Source of the DNA: Candidatus Omnitrophota bacterium
GTDB taxonomy: Bacteria > Verrucomicrobiota > Verrucomicrobiia > Limisphaerales > UBA1319
Direction of reading: 5' to 3'
DNA: 10,343 bases
Assembly (NCBI GenBank): GCA_023473405.1
Contig: JAMCZD010000097.1
Span: 1-10,343 of the forward strand
Position 1 is the stretch's first letter; each line of letters starts with the position of its first letter. The notes under the pieces are model-generated. The model was not told the origin of the DNA. It made no database searches and saw only the letters and a program-made list of their open reading frames with translations. A program made the translations under genes and the position numbers. Of the stretch, positions 1 through 6,029 are shown piece by piece.

Positions 1-85
1 CCATATGACCGCCACCCCAATGTTAATCAGCGCCAAGGGCAGCAAACATTTCCAGGCGTAGTTCATCAATTGGTCCACGCGCAAT
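1..85 (-). repeat. Inverted copy of an internal nuoH segment at the left edge
   Basis: Reading the reverse complement of these bases gives the nuoH stretch at 2886-2970 (window position n pairs with 2971-n). Positions 1-77 match perfectly, position 78 differs (C here, where T would be needed to pair with A2893), and 79-85 match again; identity stops at 86. In nuoH terms it covers codons 336-363, and the one difference would turn Met338 (ATG) into Val (GTG). The fragment points opposite to the operon, has no start or stop of its own, and abuts the first codons of nuoD. It is best read as a chimeric join from amplification or assembly, or less likely a real local rearrangement. The sequence match itself is certain; the cause is inferred. 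Confidence 0.93.
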
Positions 86-1262
86 GGTTGACCTGGTCCG
101 CGACGATAAAGGCCGTCCGTTGCCGCTGGGTCTCGAGCAATCCGCCTCGATCCCCCAAATGCCAAGCGAACTCCTCGAGGTGTCGATGGGGCCGCATCAT
201 CCTTCGACGCACGGGGTTTTCCGCATGGATGTGGTCCTGGATGGCGAGACGGTGACGCGATTGAAGCCGGTCTTTGGTTATCTGCACCGCAATCACGAGA
301 AGATCGCCGAAAAGACCAGCTATATCGGTTCGATGCCTTACACCGACCGGCTCGATTATTTCTGTTCGATGACCAACAACTGGGCGTATGCGTTGGCCGT
401 CGAGAAGCTAGTGGGCCTGGCGCCGCCGGATCGGGCTGAATATATTCGGATTATCACGGCGGAATTGACCCGGCTGCAAAATCATGCCTGCCTTGTGGGC
501 TTCCTGCTTCAGGACATGGGGGCGATGGGCACTCCGCTCATGTACGCCTTTCGCGAGAGGGAAAAGATACTCGATCTGTTCGAGTCGCTGAGCGGGTCGC
601 GCATGATGTGCAATTACATGCGGTTTGGCGGGTGCCGCGTCGATCTTCCGCCGGGCTGGCTAGAGCAGGCCCGCCGCGTGGTTGCGGACTTTCCACAGTT
701 CCTGGACGAATTCGAGGCCTTGCTGACCGGCAATGAAATCCTGATGGCCCGCACCCAGGGCATCGGCGTTTTATCCAAGGAATTGGCCGTCAACGCCAGC
801 GTGACTGGCCCGATGCTGCGCGCCAGCGGAGTCAATTACGACGTGCGCAAGGTGGACGGCTATGGGTTCTACCCGCGGTTCGATTTTCGGGTGCCGTTGG
901 GAGACCACGGCGATTGTTACGATCGTCTCATGATCCGGTTGCTCGAGATGCGCGAGTCGCTCAAGATACTCGAAGCGGCTTTGCGGGACATCCCCACCGG
1001 TCCGATCCTCAATCCAAAGTCCAAATTGCGCAATTTTAAACCGAACCCCGGCGAGGCTTACGGCCGGATTGAGGCGCCCAAAGGCGAGTTGGGCTTTTAT
1101 TTGATCAGCGATGGATCGGTGAGCCCGTTGCGTTACCGTGTGCGGCCTCCCAGTCTGATCAACCTGACGATTCTCGAAGACATGTGCCTGGGGCACTCCG
1201 TTGCCGATGTGGTCGTCATCCTGGGCAGCGTCGATATTGTGCTGGGTGAGGTAGACCGTTAA
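84..1262 (+). CDS. nuoD: NADH-quinone oxidoreductase subunit D (NuoD, 49 kDa type)
   Basis: This is the peripheral-arm subunit that, with NuoB and NuoH, forms the quinone-reduction site of complex I on the cytoplasmic side. The 392-residue reading ends in GSVDIVLGEVDR, the usual NuoD C-terminus, in which the nickel-binding cysteines of related hydrogenases have been lost. Near the N-terminus is MGPHHPSTHG (35-44), whose His39 should correspond to the quinone-binding histidine, and MPYTDRLDY (84-92), whose Tyr86 should be the quinone-contacting tyrosine. Other conserved stretches are TAELTRLQNH (125-134), ARTQGIG (222-228) and PLGDHGD (271-277). No NuoC domain is fused in the part seen. The start is doubtful: the ATG at 84-86 straddles the edge of the inverted nuoH fragment, no ribosome-binding site precedes it, and the true N-terminus may lie in lost upstream sequence. 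Met26 at 159 is an alternative. Six bases separate it from nuoI. Confidence 0.96.
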   Translation: MVDLVRDDKGRPLPLGLEQSASIPQMPSELLEVSMGPHHPSTHGVFRMDVVLDGETVTRLKPVFGYLHRNHEKIAEKTSYIGSMPYTDRLDYFCSMTNNWAYALAVEKLVGLAPPDRAEYIRIITAELTRLQNHACLVGFLLQDMGAMGTPLMYAFREREKILDLFESLSGSRMMCNYMRFGGCRVDLPPGWLEQARRVVADFPQFLDEFEALLTGNEILMARTQGIGVLSKELAVNASVTGPMLRASGVNYDVRKVDGYGFYPRFDFRVPLGDHGDCYDRLMIRLLEMRESLKILEAALRDIPTGPILNPKSKLRNFKPNPGEAYGRIEAPKGELGFYLISDGSVSPLRYRVRPPSLINLTILEDMCLGHSVADVVVILGSVDIVLGEVDR

Positions 1263-1268
1263 ACGCTT

Positions 1269-1862
1269 ATGCTAGGCGAAGGCATCATCAAAGGCATGGT
1301 CGAAACGGCACGGAACTTCTTCGGAAGTTACCACGATCCCGCCCGGTTTGTTACGATCCAATATCCCGAGCAGCGGGTGCCGCTTAAGGAAAACAATCGC
1401 AACTTTCCTTTCCTGGTTTTCGACGGCGCGGACACGGAGAAAGGATTACGCTGTGTAGCCTGCAAGATTTGCGAGAAGGAATGTCCGCCCCAGTGCATCT
1501 ATATCGTGCCGGAGCGGGACGCCCACGGCAAACTGCAGAAGCATCCCAAGATATTTGACATTGACATTTCCACCTGCATGAGCTGCCAAATATGCGTCGA
1601 GGTTTGCCCCTTTGACGCCATTAAAATGGACCAGGAATTCGAGCTGAGCACCGGCGATCGGTTTAGCAACCTTCTGCTGCATAAACAAGACCTTGCCAAA
1701 CCAAACGATTATTACCACAAGATTCATCCCACCGAGGCGACACTCGTCGATGCGCAACTGGCCAAGGAACGCCAACTGGCCGCCCAGCGAAAAGCAGGTG
1801 CCGGCGCGGCGCCGGCAAGTCCTCCCAAACACGCCCCTGAGAAACTGGTCCCGGTAGGTTGA
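1269..1862 (+). CDS. nuoI: NADH-quinone oxidoreductase subunit I (NuoI, two-[4Fe-4S] ferredoxin-like)
   Basis: NuoI carries clusters N6a and N6b, which pass electrons from the NuoG side towards the NuoB cluster N2 next to the quinone site. The protein has 197 residues. An N-terminal amphipathic segment (1-30) is followed by the two cluster motifs: Cys62, 65, 68 and 72 in CVACKICEKECP, and Cys103, 106, 109 and 113 in CMSCQICVEVCP. Each motif also supplies the fourth ligand for the opposite cluster, as in bacterial ferredoxins. The ELSTGDRF segment (125-132) is typical of NuoI. The tail after about residue 165 is rich in Ala, Lys and Pro, looks disordered, and contains a GC-rich palindrome at DNA level. 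A GGTGAGGT stretch lies in the end of nuoD but is rather far (about 17 bases) from the ATG. The gene precedes nuoH, the reverse of the common H-I order. Confidence 0.97.
   Translation: MLGEGIIKGMVETARNFFGSYHDPARFVTIQYPEQRVPLKENNRNFPFLVFDGADTEKGLRCVACKICEKECPPQCIYIVPERDAHGKLQKHPKIFDIDISTCMSCQICVEVCPFDAIKMDQEFELSTGDRFSNLLLHKQDLAKPNDYYHKIHPTEATLVDAQLAKERQLAAQRKAGAGAAPASPPKHAPEKLVPVG
1799..1817. repeat. GC-only perfect palindrome in the nuoI 3' end
   Basis: Nine-base arms (TGCCGGCGC / GCGCCGGCA) flank a single G. As RNA it could form a seven-base-pair stem with a five-base loop. It lies in codons for the Gly/Ala-rich tail of NuoI, about 45 bases before the stop. No run of T follows, so it does not look like an intrinsic terminator. 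It may be only a by-product of GC-rich low-complexity codons, or a hairpin affecting stability of the nuoDI part of the message. Confidence 0.6.
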
Positions 1863-1881
1863 TTTCGATCCGGGCGGTTCA

Positions 1882-3108
1882 ATGACGTTTATGGCGATGA
1901 TTACTTGTTTGCCCCATATGCTGTTGCTGGCGAACCCCGACGAATGGCTGGTGCGCTTGAAGCAGACGATTGTGCACTGGTTGCCCGGGCCGTGGCAGTT
2001 TGTCATCTCGAGCCTGATAACCATAGCGGTGCTGATCGCGGTGTTTGGGGCGCTCTTTGCCGTGGCGACCTTGATCGAACGCAAGGGCCTGGGGCGCATC
2101 CAGAACCGCCCTGGTCCCAACCGGGTGGGGCCTTACGGCGTGTTGCAGCCGATGGCCGATGCGGTGAAGATGCTGATCAAGGAGGATGTGGTTCCGCGCG
2201 CGGCGGACCGGGTGGTGCATTTTCTCGCCCCTTTGGTGTTGGTGGCGCCGGTGATGCTGGCCTTTTCGGTGATTCCTTATGGACAAGGCCTGGTGCCGAT
2301 CAATTTGGACGCGGGCGTATTATTCTTCTTTGCGGTGGGTGCGGCATCGGAGTTGGCGGTGTTCATGGCGGGATGGTCAGGGCACAACAAGTACTCGTTG
2401 TTGGGCGCCATGCGCGCTATTGCGCAGATGATCAGCTACGAGATTCCGCTGGTCCTTTCTACGGTGACGGTGGTCATGATGGTCGGGTCGCTGTCACTGG
2501 TGCAGATCGTCGCGGCGCAGGGCGGTTACTGGTGGGGAGTGATACCGCGTTGGAACATCTTCGCGCCGTGGGGATTGGCTGGATTTGTGGTGTTCATGAT
2601 CGCCGCCATTGCGGAATCGAACCGGTCGCCGTTCGACCTGCCGGAGGGTGAATCGGAGATCATAGCCGGCTTTTTGACCGAGTATTCCGGCTTCAAGTAC
2701 GCCGTTTTCTTCATGGGCGAATATTTCGGCATGTTCGCGATCAGCGGCCTGGCGATCACGCTCTTCCTGGGCGGGTGGCACGCGCCGCTGCCGTATCTCG
2801 GGTGGGTCCCTTCGTTTTTGTGGTTTTTCGGGAAATTATTTATCTTTCTTTTTGTGTTTATCTGGTTACGCGGCACACTGCCTAGATTGCGCATGGACCA
2901 ATTGATGAACTACGCCTGGAAATGTTTGCTGCCCTTGGCGCTGATTAACATTGGGGTGGCGGTCATATGGCGGTTCACAGCAGGTTGGCCCGGGCCGCTC
3001 CGCTGGCTAGTCTGCGCGTTACTGATTGTGCTGGCCTTTGTGTGGCTCGAGAAGACCTGGATGAAGAGCCGGGAACTCAAACCGCGAACTTATCATTACG
3101 CCAGTTGA
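1882..3108 (+). CDS. nuoH: NADH-quinone oxidoreductase subunit H (NuoH, ND1 type)
   Basis: NuoH is the membrane subunit anchoring the peripheral arm; it forms the quinone entry channel and the start of the proton-coupling path. The frame gives 408 residues, longer than enteric NuoH (about 325), mainly through N- and C-terminal extensions. Signature stretches are ERKGLGRIQNRPGPNRVG (66-83), KMLIKEDVVP (96-105), AESNRSPFDLPEGESE (244-259) with the acidic loop near the quinone chamber, FLTEYSG (264-270), and MDQLMNYAWK (338-347). About eight hydrophobic helices are visible. The start at 1882 has no strong ribosome-binding site; ATGs at 1891, 1897 and 1918 are alternatives, so the first 12 or so residues are uncertain. 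Its stop codon shares a base with the nuoJ start (TGATG). An inverted copy of codons 336-363 appears at the left edge of the window. Confidence 0.97.
   Translation: MTFMAMITCLPHMLLLANPDEWLVRLKQTIVHWLPGPWQFVISSLITIAVLIAVFGALFAVATLIERKGLGRIQNRPGPNRVGPYGVLQPMADAVKMLIKEDVVPRAADRVVHFLAPLVLVAPVMLAFSVIPYGQGLVPINLDAGVLFFFAVGAASELAVFMAGWSGHNKYSLLGAMRAIAQMISYEIPLVLSTVTVVMMVGSLSLVQIVAAQGGYWWGVIPRWNIFAPWGLAGFVVFMIAAIAESNRSPFDLPEGESEIIAGFLTEYSGFKYAVFFMGEYFGMFAISGLAITLFLGGWHAPLPYLGWVPSFLWFFGKLFIFLFVFIWLRGTLPRLRMDQLMNYAWKCLLPLALINIGVAVIWRFTAGWPGPLRWLVCALLIVLAFVWLEKTWMKSRELKPRTYHYAS
2886..2970 (+). repeat. nuoH-internal partner of the inverted repeat at 1-85
   Basis: This is the native copy. It lies inside an intact nuoH reading frame and encodes the conserved segment around DQLMNYAWK and the following membrane helix. 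It matches the reverse complement of 1-85 at 84 of 85 positions. Because it sits in a conserved coding context, it is the source and the left-edge copy is the derived one. Confidence 0.93.
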
Positions 3109-3605
3109 TGCAAGCCGCCTTTTTTATCATCGCCGCCTTGATTGTTATAGGGGGACTGGCCGCCATGCTCGTGCGCAAGTTGGTGCACGCCGTGCTGTGG
3201 CTGATGGTTACCCTGGCCAGTCTGGCTGCCCTTTTCCTGTTGCTGGGCGCCCAGTTCGTCGGCTTTGCCCAAATCCTCGTTTACGTCGGCGCGGTGGCCA
3301 TTTTGATCGTGTTCGCCATCTTGCTGACGCGGAACAGCGAATGGGCTAAGGCTGGTCGATTGGCATCGCCCTCGTGGCTGGTTGGCGTGGGGATTGCGGG
3401 GTTGGCAACGGGTTGTTTGATTGCCAGCATCCTTGCGTCATCCATCCCGCCGGGGGTGCCCGTTCCGCCTGCCGCTTCGGTAGCCGATATCGGCCAGAAA
3501 CTCATGACGGAATATGTCCTGCCTTTGGAGGCCGTTGGATTGCTCCTGACCGCGGCCATGATCGGGGCGGTGATCATTGCCATGCCCGAGGACAAGCGAG
3601 GATAG
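3108..3605 (+). CDS. nuoJ: NADH-quinone oxidoreductase subunit J (NuoJ, ND6 type)
   Basis: NuoJ is a small membrane subunit between NuoH and the pumping modules; its third helix, with a pi-bulge, changes shape during turnover. The protein has 165 residues and about five hydrophobic helices. The conserved helix-3 region reads LGAQFVGFAQILVYVGAVAI (46-65), with Tyr59 in the hinge area. The C-terminal part PLEAVGLLLTAAMIGAVII (139-157) is also typical. The reading frame is open further upstream, but the ATG at 3108-3110 overlaps the nuoH stop by one base (TGATG) and gives the normal N-terminus, so it is chosen over the upstream ATG at 2967. No independent ribosome-binding site is evident, which suggests translation coupled to nuoH. 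Confidence 0.95.
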   Translation: MQAAFFIIAALIVIGGLAAMLVRKLVHAVLWLMVTLASLAALFLLLGAQFVGFAQILVYVGAVAILIVFAILLTRNSEWAKAGRLASPSWLVGVGIAGLATGCLIASILASSIPPGVPVPPAASVADIGQKLMTEYVLPLEAVGLLLTAAMIGAVIIAMPEDKRG

Positions 3606-3657
3606 AGAACCAAGGATCAGGACTGGTTCCTAATAGAAAACTGAAACCCATAACGAG
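3606..3657 (+). other. Only real intergenic gap in the operon (nuoJ-nuoK)
   Basis: These 52 bases separate nuoJ from nuoK, whereas every other junction is 19 bases or less, or overlaps. It contains a small inverted repeat, GAACCA (3607-3612) and TGGTTC (3624-3629), with an 11-base loop, followed by an A-rich stretch. The stem is short and no T-run follows, so it is not a convincing terminator. It may modulate message stability or simply be spacer. No convincing promoter or ribosome-binding site is seen. Confidence 0.5.
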
Positions 3658-3969
3658 ATGATTCCCCTTAAAGCTTACCTGGTATTGTCCGCCCTGTTGT
3701 TTGGCATCGGCCTGGCTGGCGCCTTGTCGCGGCGCAATGCCATCATGGTCCTGATCGGGATCGAGCTGATGCTCAACGCCGCCAATTTGAATTTCATTGC
3801 CTTTTGGCGTTTTCATCCCGGGACCGAACCGTTGGCGGGGGTGATGTTTGTGCTGTTCTCGATCGCGATAGCGGCCGGGGAAGCGGCGGTGGGCCTGGCG
3901 TTGATCATTGCCATCTATCGCCATTACAAGACAACCAACCTGGACCGAATGGATTCGTTGAAAGGATGA
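3658..3969 (+). CDS. nuoK: NADH-quinone oxidoreductase subunit K (NuoK, ND4L type)
   Basis: NuoK is a three-helix membrane subunit related to MrpC; with NuoJ and NuoH it forms the E-channel that links quinone chemistry to the antiporter-like pumps. The 103-residue length is normal. Both functionally important glutamates are present: Glu36 in VLIGIELMLNAANLNF and Glu75 in SIAIAAGEAAVGLAL, corresponding to E. coli Glu36 and Glu72. The start at 3658 gives the usual short N-terminus before helix 1, though only a weak purine stretch precedes it. The stop overlaps the nuoL start by four bases (ATGA), a common arrangement for coupled translation in this operon. Confidence 0.97.
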   Translation: MIPLKAYLVLSALLFGIGLAGALSRRNAIMVLIGIELMLNAANLNFIAFWRFHPGTEPLAGVMFVLFSIAIAAGEAAVGLALIIAIYRHYKTTNLDRMDSLKG

Positions 3970-6029
3970 GCTGGATTTCATCAAATCTCTGGTTGATCCC
4001 GGTATTGCCCTTGCTTGCGTCGGCGGTGTTGGCCGTAACCAAGCAACCGCATCGCCGGTTCGCGGCCGCCCTGGCAATCGGTTCGATGGCGCTGGCGTGT
4101 TTGCTTTCCTGGGATGCCTTTCTGACCACGCTGCATGCCCCGGCGCACGGGGGCATATGGCGCGATTTCCATAATTTCCGCTGGTTCCAAATGGGCGACC
4201 AATGGCTTTGGCTGGGCTGGCTGCTGGACCCGCTGACGGCGGTGATGCTGGTCATGGTGAGCACGGTAGGTTTGCTGATATTCATCTACAGCGTCGGTTA
4301 TATGGAACAGGATGCCAATTTTACGCGGTTTTTCTGTTTTCTGGCCCTGTTCGGTTCGGCCATGCTAGGCTTGGTGATGGCCAACAGCCTGTTGTTGCTG
4401 TTCATATGCTGGGAGTTGGTTGGGTTGACCTCCTATCTGCTGATTGGCTTCTGGTATCACAAACCGAGCGCGGCGGCGGCGGCGACGAAGGCCTTTATCA
4501 CGACCCGGATAGGGGACGTGTGTTTCTTTCTTGGGATACTTTGGCTCTACGGGCAAAGCGGCACCTTGTTGTTCTACGACCATGGCCGCGGTTGCCTCGA
4601 AGCTACGGCGCTGACAAGTATGGTTACCCAAACAACCATAAGCGGCATGGCGATCTCGACTGCGATTGGGCTTTTGATTTTCTGCGGCGCGGTCGGCAAA
4701 TCGGGCCAAGTGCCATTGCACGTTTGGCTGCCCGACGCCATGGAAGGTCCGACACCGGTCAGCGCGTTGATCCACGCGGCGACCATGGTGGCGGCGGGTG
4801 TGTTTCTGGTGGCCCGTGTTTTTCCTTTGTTGAACGCCAGTTCGGGCGGTGGTGCGGAGGTCTCGGGGGCATTGACTGTGGTGGCCTGGGTGGGGTCCAT
4901 TACGGCGGTGTTTGCGGCGTGCATTGCCGTGGCGCAAACCGATATCAAGCGCATTTTGGCTTACTCGACGGTATCGCAATTGGGGTACATGATGCTGGCG
5001 CTGGGGGTGGGCGGTTATGCGGCAGGAGTGTTTCATCTGATCACGCACGCCTTCTTCAAGGCCCTGCTGTTTCTCGGTGCCGGTTCGGTCATTCACGGTT
5101 GTCACGAGGAGCAGGACATCAGGCGGATGGGTGGGTTGCGCAAGTACATGCCGGCCACCTTCGCCACCTACGCGATTGGCATGATGGCGCTTGCCGGAGT
5201 TCCGGTGTTTTTCTCGGGTTTTTGGAGCAAGGACGATATCCTGCATTCGGCCTTTGCCTGGCCGGTGTCCAAGGGCCCCTTCTTTCTGGGACTCATCGGG
5301 GCGTTTCTGACGGCTTTTTATATGACCCGCCAGGTTTGTTACGTGTTCTATGGGGACTATCGGAGCGCCCATGGCAACAAGCGGCAGAATAAGATGCCGC
5401 ATGAAAGCCCGGCGGTCATGACGACCCCGCTGAAGATACTGGCGGCCGGTGCGATTTTGCTGGGCTTATTGGGAACGCCCGCCTGGCCGTGGTTCCAGGA
5501 TTTCTTGACCGGGCAGCATGCGACCTTTCGCTTCGGACAACTGTTCGAGGGGGAAGTGCTGGGGTTGATGCTGCTTTCCACGCTGATGGTTGCCGGCGGG
5601 ATCGGACTCGGCTGGTGGTTGTATGGACTGAAGCCGGCCACGAAGGCCGAGGCTGCTGATCCATTGGAACGGGTTCAACCGGCGGTTTTCGGGCTGTTGC
5701 GCGAGAAGTTCCGGGTAGACGAAATTTACGCGGCCACCGTGATCAAGGGTACATTTCGGTTAGGAGAGATCTGTTCGTGGTTCGAGCGAACGGTTTGTGA
5801 AGGGTGCATACGGGTAGTGACATACGTTGCGTTGGGTTTTTCCTGGCTCAACCGATTTGCCGACGAGTATGTGGTGAATCTCGGTTTTGACACCAGTTGC
5901 CGCAACCTGCGGCAATCGGCCGGTTTGTTATCGAGTCTGCAGGATGGCCAGGTGCAGAACTACCTGCGGGTCATTGGGGTAGCCATGGCGATCCTGGTGC
6001 TGCTGTTAGTCTGGGGAGGTGGATTATGA
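3966..6029 (+). CDS. nuoL: NADH-quinone oxidoreductase subunit L (NuoL, ND5 type) with enlarged lateral-helix region
   Basis: NuoL is normally the most distal antiporter-like proton pump of complex I, and its long C-terminal lateral helix runs along the membrane arm. The protein has 687 residues, against about 613 in E. coli. Pumping residues are in place: Glu150 (CWELVGLTSY), Lys245 (AVGKSGQVPLHVWLP), His270 (SALIHAATM), Lys329 (TDIKRILAYS), Lys365 (FFKALLF) and Lys422 (FWSKDDIL). From DEIY (585) to the end there are 103 residues, whereas I expect about 75 in ordinary NuoL; the extra part lies around residues 600-640 and repeats a DE-Y pattern (DEIY 585, DEYVV 633). This fits a longer lateral helix bridging an additional subunit. 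The chosen ATG overlaps the nuoK stop; the frame is open upstream from 3804, but starting there would add 54 non-homologous residues. Confidence 0.97.
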   Translation: MSWISSNLWLIPVLPLLASAVLAVTKQPHRRFAAALAIGSMALACLLSWDAFLTTLHAPAHGGIWRDFHNFRWFQMGDQWLWLGWLLDPLTAVMLVMVSTVGLLIFIYSVGYMEQDANFTRFFCFLALFGSAMLGLVMANSLLLLFICWELVGLTSYLLIGFWYHKPSAAAAATKAFITTRIGDVCFFLGILWLYGQSGTLLFYDHGRGCLEATALTSMVTQTTISGMAISTAIGLLIFCGAVGKSGQVPLHVWLPDAMEGPTPVSALIHAATMVAAGVFLVARVFPLLNASSGGGAEVSGALTVVAWVGSITAVFAACIAVAQTDIKRILAYSTVSQLGYMMLALGVGGYAAGVFHLITHAFFKALLFLGAGSVIHGCHEEQDIRRMGGLRKYMPATFATYAIGMMALAGVPVFFSGFWSKDDILHSAFAWPVSKGPFFLGLIGAFLTAFYMTRQVCYVFYGDYRSAHGNKRQNKMPHESPAVMTTPLKILAAGAILLGLLGTPAWPWFQDFLTGQHATFRFGQLFEGEVLGLMLLSTLMVAGGIGLGWWLYGLKPATKAEAADPLERVQPAVFGLLREKFRVDEIYAATVIKGTFRLGEICSWFERTVCEGCIRVVTYVALGFSWLNRFADEYVVNLGFDTSCRNLRQSAGLLSSLQDGQVQNYLRVIGVAMAILVLLLVWGGGL
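6015..6020 (+). promoter_or_regulatory. Ribosome-binding site of the first nuoM
   Basis: GGAGGT lies five bases before the ATG at 6026 and inside the last codons of nuoL. It is the best Shine-Dalgarno match in the window. It supports 6026 as the start rather than the in-frame upstream ATG at 5897. Confidence 0.85.

Noticed and set aside
1..85. Inverted repeat as a phase-variation or invertible switch
   Set aside because: There is no recombinase gene, no promoter between the arms, and the segment between the arms contains essential nuoD, nuoI and most of nuoH; an artefact explains it better.
1905..2651. Plus-strand open frame of 248 residues inside nuoH
   Set aside because: It is a frame-shifted reading of nuoH, Gly- and Arg-rich, with the true NuoH motifs in the other frame.
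3607..3629. Possible terminator between nuoJ and nuoK
   Set aside because: The stem is only six base pairs with no T-run, and the operon clearly continues.
4202..5392. Long plus-strand open frame (396 residues) inside nuoL
   Set aside because: It is out of frame with a clearly conserved NuoL, is rich in Gly, Arg, His and Trp, and resembles no protein. It is a by-product of GC-rich codon use.
4365..5402. Long minus-strand open frame (345 residues) opposite nuoL
   Set aside because: Its composition (many His, Gln, Arg) is that of an antisense shadow of membrane-protein codons; it has no recognisable motif or ribosome-binding site.
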